From Treponema sp. (GTDB taxonomy: Bacteria; Spirochaetota; Spirochaetia; Treponematales; Treponemataceae): DNA of 64,000 bases. A program made the position numbers and the translations under genes. This document shows, one piece after another, positions 1-6,756 of this stretch. The stretch covers positions 1-64,000 of the forward strand of contig JAFYWB010000002.1 of NCBI GenBank assembly GCA_017549025.1, written 5' to 3'. Within the stretch, counting starts at the first letter, position 1; each line of letters starts with the position of its first letter. The notes beneath the pieces were generated by a model. That model made no database searches. It was not told where the DNA came from and saw only the letters and a list, made by a program, of their open reading frames with translations.

Positions 1-76
1 CGGTTGATAGGCCGCAGGTATAAGCATAGTAATGTGTTCAGCCGAGCGGTACTAATAGGTCGTGAGGCTTGACCAT
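1..76 (+). rRNA. 23S ribosomal RNA, 3' end (partial)
   Basis: The first about 76 bases match the conserved 3' terminus of bacterial 23S rRNA: the stretch around GGTACTAATAGGTCGTGAGG followed by CTTGACC is the sarcin-ricin-distal 3' tail that pairs with the 5' end. Only the tail is in the window and the rest lies upstream. The exact end (about 74-77) is estimated from the family. No 5S rRNA gene follows. Confidence 0.93.
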
Positions 77-132
77 ATTATCGTTTCCATTACGCTGACT
101 TTTGAATAGTTTCCTGGATATTCTATGGATTT

Positions 133-171
133 AAGGCTAGATGCTTGATGGTGTCTGGCCTTTATCTTTTT
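133..171 (+). terminator. Rho-independent terminator after the rRNA gene
   Basis: Arms at 133-141 (AAGGCTAGA) and 154-162 (TCTGGCCTT) pair over nine positions with one G-U pair, and a T-rich run follows at 163-171. It closes the rRNA transcript about 55 bases past the 23S end, leaving no room for a 5S gene before it. Confidence 0.75.
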
Positions 172-228
172 AAACAAAGTTATTGACAATACTTGTCCTG
201 AGAGGCTGCTTTATGTTAAAGTTCATCC

Positions 229-1230
229 ATGACACAGTGTTTTATTTCCACCAGTAATGACCCACACCTTAACCTTGCCTTTGAACATTATTTATTTTCT
301 AACGTTAAATCAAATGATAGGATTCTGTATCTATGGAGAAATTCCCAGACAGTAGTAATTGGAAAATTTCAAAACCCATGGAGTGAGTGTAACGTGGAAA
401 AGATGGCTGAAGATGACATTAAGCTTATGAGACGTTACAGTGGTGGTGGGGCTGTTTTTCAGGATTTGGGTAATTTGTGCTTTACTTTAATTTCTGGAAG
501 TGATTATGATGTAGAAGAACAAAAGAGTAAAAATAATGATTTTATCATTTCTGCTCTGAATAAATTTAATATTACAGCTCTAGCTTCAGGAAGAAATGAT
601 ATTTTGGTCAATGAACGAAAAATTTCTGGTGCTGCATTTCAAATTCAACAAGGAAATTTAATGCATCATGGAACATTGCTTGTAAACAGTGATTTGGATA
701 GACTGCAGTTATATTTGAAACCAAGTAAAGATAAGCTTGAAACAAAGGGTATAAAATCAGTACGTTCTCGTGTTGCTAACTTACAGGAATTTAATCATTT
801 ATTGACTGTAGAAGCTTTGATTGAACAACTTAGAATTACGTACACAGAATATTTTTCTGATTTTGATTCTATTGGATATATTGATGAGAGAATTTTGAAT
901 AGTAAATCGGAATTGAAATTAGAATATGAGAATCTAATTTCATGGGATTGGTTATATGGTAAAACTCCAGCTTTTACAGATGCATATAAAAAGCGTTTTT
1001 CTTGGGGTGAGATTGAGTTATTACTAACTGTTTACAGCGGGATAATTAAAGATGTTGTAGCTTTTAGTGATACTCTGGATAATCAATTGGTGGACGTAAT
1101 TAAAGATACTTTAAATGGTATAACGTTTAACAATAAAGTTATTGTGAAGCAGATTAAACAACGTGTCGCTGTAATGGGATGTAGTGATACACAAAGTCAT
1201 TTGTTAGATATTATTTCGTTGTTTGAATAA
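229..1230 (+). CDS. lplA: Lipoate-protein ligase A
   Basis: Predicted cytoplasmic ligase that activates free lipoate with ATP and attaches it to the lysine of lipoyl domains. At 333 residues it has the normal length for the two-domain LplA. The N-terminal BPL/LplA domain carries the lipoate-binding RRYSGGGAVFQD loop near residue 70 and the conserved GRNDILVNERKISG segment near residue 125; a C-terminal accessory domain follows. The ATG at 229 has only a weak upstream purine run. The gene lies tail-to-tail with the operon encoding a lipoylated E2, its likely substrate in this window. Base composition is low (17 G+C in 60 bases at 541-600) compared with the dehydrogenase genes next door, which hints at separate acquisition. 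Identity is clear; partner assignment is inference from position. Confidence 0.93.
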   Translation: MTQCFISTSNDPHLNLAFEHYLFSNVKSNDRILYLWRNSQTVVIGKFQNPWSECNVEKMAEDDIKLMRRYSGGGAVFQDLGNLCFTLISGSDYDVEEQKSKNNDFIISALNKFNITALASGRNDILVNERKISGAAFQIQQGNLMHHGTLLVNSDLDRLQLYLKPSKDKLETKGIKSVRSRVANLQEFNHLLTVEALIEQLRITYTEYFSDFDSIGYIDERILNSKSELKLEYENLISWDWLYGKTPAFTDAYKKRFSWGEIELLLTVYSGIIKDVVAFSDTLDNQLVDVIKDTLNGITFNNKVIVKQIKQRVAVMGCSDTQSHLLDIISLFE

Positions 1231-1243
1231 CTTGGGAAGTTTC

Positions 1244-1281
1244 ACTTGAATCATCATGTTAAAAAACATGATGATTCAAGT
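1244..1281. terminator. Bidirectional terminator between lplA and the zinc dehydrogenase
   Basis: A perfect 17-bp inverted repeat (1244-1260 and 1265-1281) with an AAAA loop sits between two convergent genes. T-rich bases flank it on the plus side, so it can end both transcripts. Confidence 0.85.
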
Positions 1282-1294
1282 TGGATTTTATGAA

Positions 1295-2557
1295 TTAAAT
1301 TTCTGGTGCGTGAGCGAGGAGATAATCTTCTGCTTCTTTACACCATAGCATATTATTTTTTTCAATAATTTCATGAAGCTTTGCGTAGAAAGGATCTGTC
1401 TTACCCTTTTCTTCAAAATCATTAATGGCAACGAGATCAAGCTTTTTATTGGTATAAATAAGTTTTTTTCCACCAGGAATCTTGTCTAGGTTGATGGTGG
1501 TTTCTGCAACAGCGTTGAGTCCGCCAACATGGGTAACAAGGGCAACAGGATTTAATTTGTTTTCTGCCATCATCTTCAACGATTCTTTGAGATCGTCAGT
1601 GTTTCCACCAGAGGTTCCAACAAGATGGTGTGACTCGTAGTGCACATTGTAGAAATTGAGCTTGGCAGAGAACTCGGTATTGGTGGGACCTGCAAAGAAG
1701 TTCATACATCCGTCATTTCCCAAAAGACTGTCGGCCATTTCAACAACTGGTGCTACAGGAGCAAATACGAACACGTCATCGTACAGCTTACCACCATTTA
1801 ATTCCTTCAAATAAGCTACTGGATCTGCCAAATCTTTTGTGTTGACGTATACAAGCTTTACACCATTTTTTGCAGCTTCTTCTACAGTAAAGATGGATGC
1901 AGCTCTCTGGAGGCGATTTTCGTCAATGTCGGTAACCACCATGAATCCTGGCTTTCGGTCGCAGTGAATGGCGTAGTCAATGGCTCCAAGCCCCATGGGA
2001 CCAACTCCTGCTAACAGTGCCAAAGATCCTCCTTCTACGATTCCCATTTCATGGACATAGGAACCATTCTTTGTGTGATATTGGGCGTGGAAAGCACCTA
2101 CCACACAGGAAATTGGTTCTGCCAAGGAGCCCATGAAGAAGTTATTTGCATTGTATTCAAGCAAGCAATCCATTTCCATAACTTCATTGGGGATAATGAC
2201 ATAGGTTGCATCTCCTCCAATGTGCTGGTAGGAATAACCAGGAGCCCAGAGAGTTCCCTGATAGTTGAGAGCTGGCTGGATGGCAAATTTCTGGCCTTCT
2301 TTAAACTTGTTCTTCCATTTACTTCCTACTTCTACCAATTCTCCACAAAATTCATGACCAATGATAATTGGTGTTTCTTTTAAATCCGCACGAACTCGCT
2401 TGTGGGCATTACCTTGCATGGCCAACTTGTGGCTAGACATACAAATTGAATCTGAAACAACTCGTGCAAGAATTTCATCTTCCTTGATTGCGGGAAGCTC
2501 GAATTCATCCAAACGTAAATCATCTACTCCGTAAATACGTACTGCTTTTGTTTTCAT
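1295..2557 (-). CDS. Zinc-binding dehydrogenase, L-sorbose-1-phosphate reductase-like
   Basis: Medium-chain zinc-dependent dehydrogenase/reductase of about 420 residues. The start is placed at the ATG at 2557, six to seven bases after AGGAGA; a longer frame to 2590 would overlap the upstream kinase. Visible features are the catalytic-zinc cysteine in DSICMSS (about residue 40), the GHEF histidine-glutamate motif, a Rossmann AGVGPMGLGAID segment near residue 195 and a conserved VVTDID acidic turn for NAD(H). Overall it reads like SorE, which reduces C2 of L-sorbose 1-phosphate to D-glucitol 6-phosphate. It is the last gene of the minus-strand set, immediately after an FGGY kinase and co-directional with a short-chain dehydrogenase, so a reduction of a ketose 1-phosphate is plausible. 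The true substrate is unknown; a 6-deoxyketose phosphate is my inference. Confidence 0.82.
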   Translation of the reverse strand: MKTKAVRIYGVDDLRLDEFELPAIKEDEILARVVSDSICMSSHKLAMQGNAHKRVRADLKETPIIIGHEFCGELVEVGSKWKNKFKEGQKFAIQPALNYQGTLWAPGYSYQHIGGDATYVIIPNEVMEMDCLLEYNANNFFMGSLAEPISCVVGAFHAQYHTKNGSYVHEMGIVEGGSLALLAGVGPMGLGAIDYAIHCDRKPGFMVVTDIDENRLQRAASIFTVEEAAKNGVKLVYVNTKDLADPVAYLKELNGGKLYDDVFVFAPVAPVVEMADSLLGNDGCMNFFAGPTNTEFSAKLNFYNVHYESHHLVGTSGGNTDDLKESLKMMAENKLNPVALVTHVGGLNAVAETTINLDKIPGGKKLIYTNKKLDLVAINDFEEKGKTDPFYAKLHEIIEKNNMLWCKEAEDYLLAHAPEI

Positions 2558-2565
2558 TTTGTCTC

Positions 2566-4086
2566 CTATTTTGTAGCAAGTTTTATCCATTCGTTCTGAT
2601 AGTTGTCAAAGCCCTGGAATTGAGCTTTTTCTACATCAGTGTATTCGATGGTGATTGTGTCTGCCAAATCCTTGTGGGTTTTGCCAGTATAGGCCATAAC
2701 GCCAGTCATAGCTGCACCAAAGGCAGTGGCTTCTTCCATGTTGGTTAGCTGCACGGAATGATTATGTAGCACAGATGCCAACAGTTGGTTGTAGCCCTTG
2801 TTCTTTCTGAATCCACCTTCAGTAAAGATATTGGTTCCATCCTGCATTCCTGCACGCTGTAAAGCTGTGATAGTCTGGATGACCAATGAAATATCCAGTA
2901 TAGCCAAAAGCTTTTCTGGATTGTTGAATACCTGTGGAATTGCCTTTCTTGTTCTAATGTCCTCCAAGGAATAGAATGTACCGTTTTCCATAATTCCTGC
3001 TTGTGAACTAGTATACTGACCTGAACCAGGAACTACCTCTGGCAAAAGGAAGGTATCCTTATCTTGGAGCACCTGCTGGAATACCTGTGGATTGTAGGTG
3101 GGGAACTTGTCTGTTCCTGCAATTTCCTTGTACAGGCTGATGTAGGTGTCGAACTCCATTCCTCCCAAGAAAATAGCAATCTTTACTGGTGTGCGGAGAG
3201 CTGTCTGGGTAAAGTATACAATCTTTCCCACGTCTTCTTGATTCAGTAGCAGTTCTTTCTGCGGATGCATACTGACGCACCAAGTTCCTGTGGAATTGAG
3301 GATAAAATCTCCATGAGAATCCTTTGCTAAGTAGGGCAATAAGGATGCGTTTGAATCGTGGATACCCATGGTAACAATGGTGGATTCTGCTAGGCCCAGT
3401 TGCTGGGCAACGGCGCTGGTGAGAGTTCCCAGTATCTCGTGGGTATTCTTGTAGTTATCTGGCAACAAATGGCGAATATTGAGCTTTTCTGTTGCCTGGG
3501 AATAGGTTTCTTCCTTGTGATTCCACATGTAGGAATGGTTGCTGATGTAGGTTGGCTCCACTCCCTTGTTACCGGTGAGAACATAGCCCCAGTATTGGGG
3601 ATAATTCAAAATACAGTCGGTATGCTGAAATGATTCAGGGAAGTATTTTTGAAGGAAAAAGATTCCTTTGGCAGGATTTATCATAGAAGAGAAGGGTGGG
3701 GTGAAAATTTCCTGCTGTAATTGGTTTGCAGAACCCACGGTCTGGTAGAATTCTGTCTGGAAATCTGGGCCAGGCTCGTAGGTGTAGAAAATACAGGGGG
3801 CACATTCCCGTCCAGCCTTATCTAGACAGACAAAGGTAGCTCCATGGGTGGTGACGGATATAGCCTTGATGGGATATTTTCCTGCAAAATCTTTTAAGGT
3901 GGCAAAGAACCAATCCTTCATTCCCTGCAGGTCGTGGGCATCAAGCTGTTCACCTGTAACAGGATGAGGGATCTGCAGAGGCTCAAAATTTTTGTAGGCA
4001 GCATCCAACTGCTTTAAGTTCTGGTCGTACACCGCCACCTTTTTATTTGTCATACCAATATCAATAACTGCTATTGCATATTCCAT
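2566..4086 (-). CDS. FGGY-family carbohydrate kinase (fuculokinase/rhamnulokinase-like)
   Basis: About 506 residues, the usual size for FGGY sugar kinases, which transfer the ATP gamma-phosphate to a sugar hydroxyl. The N-terminal actin-like domain starts with IDIGMTNKKVAVYD (phosphate-1 motif). A STGTW segment near residue 265 and the C-terminal GGFRKNKGYNQLLA and EATAFGAAMTG motifs (adenosine site and second phosphate loop) are intact. A clear GGAGGAAA precedes the ATG. Only eight bases separate it from the next gene, so the two are probably translationally coupled. With L-fucose isomerase encoded in the divergent operon, L-fuculose (to fuculose 1-phosphate) is the most economical substrate, but sequence alone does not separate fuculose, rhamnulose or another ketose. 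Confidence 0.87.
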   Translation of the reverse strand: MEYAIAVIDIGMTNKKVAVYDQNLKQLDAAYKNFEPLQIPHPVTGEQLDAHDLQGMKDWFFATLKDFAGKYPIKAISVTTHGATFVCLDKAGRECAPCIFYTYEPGPDFQTEFYQTVGSANQLQQEIFTPPFSSMINPAKGIFFLQKYFPESFQHTDCILNYPQYWGYVLTGNKGVEPTYISNHSYMWNHKEETYSQATEKLNIRHLLPDNYKNTHEILGTLTSAVAQQLGLAESTIVTMGIHDSNASLLPYLAKDSHGDFILNSTGTWCVSMHPQKELLLNQEDVGKIVYFTQTALRTPVKIAIFLGGMEFDTYISLYKEIAGTDKFPTYNPQVFQQVLQDKDTFLLPEVVPGSGQYTSSQAGIMENGTFYSLEDIRTRKAIPQVFNNPEKLLAILDISLVIQTITALQRAGMQDGTNIFTEGGFRKNKGYNQLLASVLHNHSVQLTNMEEATAFGAAMTGVMAYTGKTHKDLADTITIEYTDVEKAQFQGFDNYQNEWIKLATK

Positions 4087-4142
4087 AAATTTCCTCCTTT
4101 ATGAATGATTACTTAGGTCAGACGTAACCGCTCGGTCAGGTC

Positions 4143-5303
4143 CTAATTTAGCATTACCTGACCGCCAGTTACTGGTAGGGCCTGGCCAGTTTCGTAGGCT
4201 TGTTCTACAAGATAATAGACAGCTCGGATTACATCCTCCCCGTAGCAACCTCTGTTCATGGGAACCTTTGCTTCGTAGAATTTCTTGACGTCTGCAATGG
4301 TTTTTGCGCCAGGAACCTTTCCTGTACGGAGATATTGTACGAAAAGCCCCTTCTCTGGGTCTGACCACAGGGGGCCGTCGAAGAAGTTTCCAGGGCAAAC
4401 AGCGTTTACCTTGATTCCGTATTCTACCAATTCAAGAGCAAAGCTCTGTACAAGACCAATACTACCGAACTTACCTCCAGCGTAGGAACCGTTTTTGTTG
4501 GAACCTTCCAGTCCAGACTTGGAGTTAATCTGGATAATGTCTGTCAAAAGACTGGGGGCAGTAGCCTTCTGTCGCTTCATCAACAGGGCACAATGCTTGG
4601 TGATGATAGCAAAAGCGGTGTAGTTGATGTCAGTAACAAAACGGAAGGAATCCATATCCTGCTGCAAGATGCTGCTGGCACGCAAAACACCTGCATTGCT
4701 TACGCAGAGGTCAAGGCCACCTGCTGACAACGCAATGGTTTCTATCATTGAGGCTACAGAGCTTTCATCTGCTACGTTTACTGCTACAGGCCAAGCAACA
4801 GTACGATGATATTCCTGATTCAATTCCTGTGTGAACTTTGTAGCTCCTTCTAGGTTTAAGTCTGCCACAAACACAAGGGCATCTCCAGATACCAGTCCGC
4901 GTACAATTTCTGCACCAAAGCCCTGAGCACCACCAGTTACCACTACGATTTTGTTCTTCATCACTGTAGCACGGTTTGCAACAACGGGAGCTTCTGCTTC
5001 AGGCTGCTTACCATTGGCGATAGCTTCAATGGCTGCTGGGGACTGGGCAATGGCGTAGATATACTTTTCTTCACCAGCAACAAGCTCTACCAGCTGGGGA
5101 ACTGTTGTGTACTCTTCCAATGCCTTAGAAATGGCCTGTGCTGCAACAGCTTCGTCTTCAACGGAAGCATCCAATGAAATGGTCAATTTTGCAAAACTAC
5201 CTGCTACAGGTACTGTTGACAAAAAACGAACAAGGTAACGCTGACCAGTTCTTTCTACGAGGCTTCCCCGAATAAAGGGTGCAAAAAAAGCCGCTTGATT
5301 CAT
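4143..5303 (-). CDS. Short-chain dehydrogenase/reductase with N-terminal extension, sorbitol-6-phosphate dehydrogenase-like
   Basis: A 386-residue protein with two parts. Residues about 1-115 form an extension with no motif I recognise. Residues 117-386 are a classical SDR: cofactor motif TGGAQGFG, the NAG motif (SNAGVL), the catalytic serine in INSKSG and the YxxxK pair in SYAGGKFG, then PGNFFDG and the C-terminal TGQALPVTGG. The family typically oxidises a hexitol phosphate at C2. The start ATG follows GGAGGAAT. In operon order it lies between the PHP gene and the kinase. Paired with the SorE-like zinc enzyme it recalls the sorbose pathway, where one enzyme reduces C2 and the other oxidises what was C5. 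The N-terminal extension is unusual and may serve oligomerisation. Confidence 0.8.
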   Translation of the reverse strand: MNQAAFFAPFIRGSLVERTGQRYLVRFLSTVPVAGSFAKLTISLDASVEDEAVAAQAISKALEEYTTVPQLVELVAGEEKYIYAIAQSPAAIEAIANGKQPEAEAPVVANRATVMKNKIVVVTGGAQGFGAEIVRGLVSGDALVFVADLNLEGATKFTQELNQEYHRTVAWPVAVNVADESSVASMIETIALSAGGLDLCVSNAGVLRASSILQQDMDSFRFVTDINYTAFAIITKHCALLMKRQKATAPSLLTDIIQINSKSGLEGSNKNGSYAGGKFGSIGLVQSFALELVEYGIKVNAVCPGNFFDGPLWSDPEKGLFVQYLRTGKVPGAKTIADVKKFYEAKVPMNRGCYGEDVIRAVYYLVEQAYETGQALPVTGGQVMLN

Positions 5304-5349
5304 AATTCCTCCTTTATTTTACCACTGATTCAAGAGAATCAGCTATAAA

Positions 5350-6678
5350 TTACTTCAGTAAACCGAGAATTTCCTCTTTAGTGAGGTTGGGCATAGCTTG
5401 TAGCTTTTGTCCCAGTTGACTGTAAACTGCCATTCGTTGAGAAAGACTTGTGGCTACTAATGGGTTGTTTTTTGCAAAAAATCCAAAGTCACTTTCTATA
5501 GTCGCAAGCCTTTCGTGGGCAACCAAGGCCCAGGTGCTGTCTATGAGTCCTGCGAATTCAGGCAGATTAATTTCCGGACAGTTGAATTCCTGCCGTGAGC
5601 TATTGATGTCTACTCCAGAAATCTCCATCAAGTTATGCTTTTGGCACAAGCCTTGCAATCGTGCCAGCTGCTCTCGGGTGTTACGAGGTGGCATGTAGGT
5701 AACGGCCTGAAAGCCAAGCTCAGGAAGCTGGGCGATGAGCTGGTCCAAAAAGCTATCTTCAAATTGTTCTCGCTTCTTGTCGCCTGTGGGAGATTCACCT
5801 ACGTCTCCCAAATATGCATAGGCTGGAATACCTCCAATGGATTGAGCAAAGGCTGTTACCTGCTGTACTGGTGGACATTCATTCTCATCTGGTTGAATGA
5901 AGATTTGTGGTAAAAAGCCGCTTTTCAACAAGCCTAAAAGATCGTAGAGGAAGTGAGGATTGTTTTCTTCCTGTAGACGATTCTTTTGTGAGGCAGAAAG
6001 CTCTAAACCAAGCTGAGTTTCCAGTAACTGAATAAGACTTTGGGCTGTGGGAGCCTCTTTATTGAGTAGGTGGGCAAAGGCGTACAGCAGATGGCGTTCG
6101 GTAACGCTCCCTCCCAGTGCTGCTTGTGAAAGGCTTTCCACATCCCGCTGGTAGTCCAGCTGAGGAAGGTGAGCTTGGCAAAGAATCTTGTTCAGGTTTT
6201 CCACCATCTTGATGTTTCTGTTTCGACGTTGCTGATGGATTGGCTTAAGAAAGTCCCGAACCTGCGCTTGTGCTTGGGCAGGAACTCCTTGTATGGTCAT
6301 ATATACAATGCCCTGGGAATCAGGGTTGTTGATTTTTTTCTCTGCAAAGGGGGTGGACTTGAAGCTTACCCGAAGCTCAAATCCAGTAACGCAACCTAAA
6401 CCGAGAAGCTTGCAGGCTTCTGTCATTTCAGAGGCTGCTTCCAAAGAATCATGATCCACAGAGCCGGCCACTGCAAGGCCTGCTTCCCTAGCACGGAGAG
6501 CGGCCATAGAAGGGGTATAGGGACTAAAGCTATACATGGTGTGGATGTGATTGTTGATTTCCTTTGTAACAGGAACATAATTTTTTAAACCGCCCTGACT
6601 GATAAAATGCTTTAAGGCATTGAGGCGGTCTTGGGTAGAAATGGTTCCATCGTTGATTTTCTGTAATAACTCTTTCAT
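5350..6678 (-). CDS. PHP-domain protein, putative phosphoesterase or hydrolase of unknown substrate
   Basis: About 442 residues with a polymerase-and-histidinol-phosphatase (PHP) domain. The HIHTMYSF motif (first metal-binding histidines) lies near residue 45, VDHDS near residue 78, and an EISGVDINSSR segment towards the C-terminus supplies a further metal-site region. These are the hallmarks of a metal-dependent phosphoesterase fold. Between them is a long insert (about residues 120-310) that I cannot assign. The gene sits between the dehydrogenase E1 gene and the SDR in a catabolic operon, so it probably acts on a sugar-phosphate intermediate. Removal of a phosphate group, hydrolysis or isomerisation all remain possible. 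The start has a weak AAAGG upstream. Confidence 0.72.
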   Translation of the reverse strand: MKELLQKINDGTISTQDRLNALKHFISQGGLKNYVPVTKEINNHIHTMYSFSPYTPSMAALRAREAGLAVAGSVDHDSLEAASEMTEACKLLGLGCVTGFELRVSFKSTPFAEKKINNPDSQGIVYMTIQGVPAQAQAQVRDFLKPIHQQRRNRNIKMVENLNKILCQAHLPQLDYQRDVESLSQAALGGSVTERHLLYAFAHLLNKEAPTAQSLIQLLETQLGLELSASQKNRLQEENNPHFLYDLLGLLKSGFLPQIFIQPDENECPPVQQVTAFAQSIGGIPAYAYLGDVGESPTGDKKREQFEDSFLDQLIAQLPELGFQAVTYMPPRNTREQLARLQGLCQKHNLMEISGVDINSSRQEFNCPEINLPEFAGLIDSTWALVAHERLATIESDFGFFAKNNPLVATSLSQRMAVYSQLGQKLQAMPNLTKEEILGLLK

Positions 6679-6703
6679 AGCTGGCCTTTATCCATGAACG
6701 TAA

Positions 6704-6741
6704 CCTGCTGACCTTGAAATAGAAAGCTCAAGGTCAGCAGG
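6704..6741. other. 14-bp perfect intercistronic hairpin without a U-tract
   Basis: Arms 6704-6717 and 6728-6741 (CCTGCTGACCTTGA and its complement) are perfect over 14 bp with a 10-base loop. It lies between the E1 and PHP genes. No T-run follows on the minus strand, so RNA processing or mRNA stabilisation fits better than termination. Confidence 0.7.
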
Positions 6742-6756
6742 AAACTCTAGTGAAGG

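Noticed and set aside
181-217. TTGACA at 183-188 as an lplA promoter
   Set aside because: No acceptable -10 lies 16-18 bp downstream; the nearest candidate is 23 bp away.
4134-4163. Inverted repeat GGTCAGGT/ACCTGACC at the end of the SDR gene
   Set aside because: Only 8 bp with a 14-base loop, overlapping the coding end and with no T-run; too weak to call a terminator.
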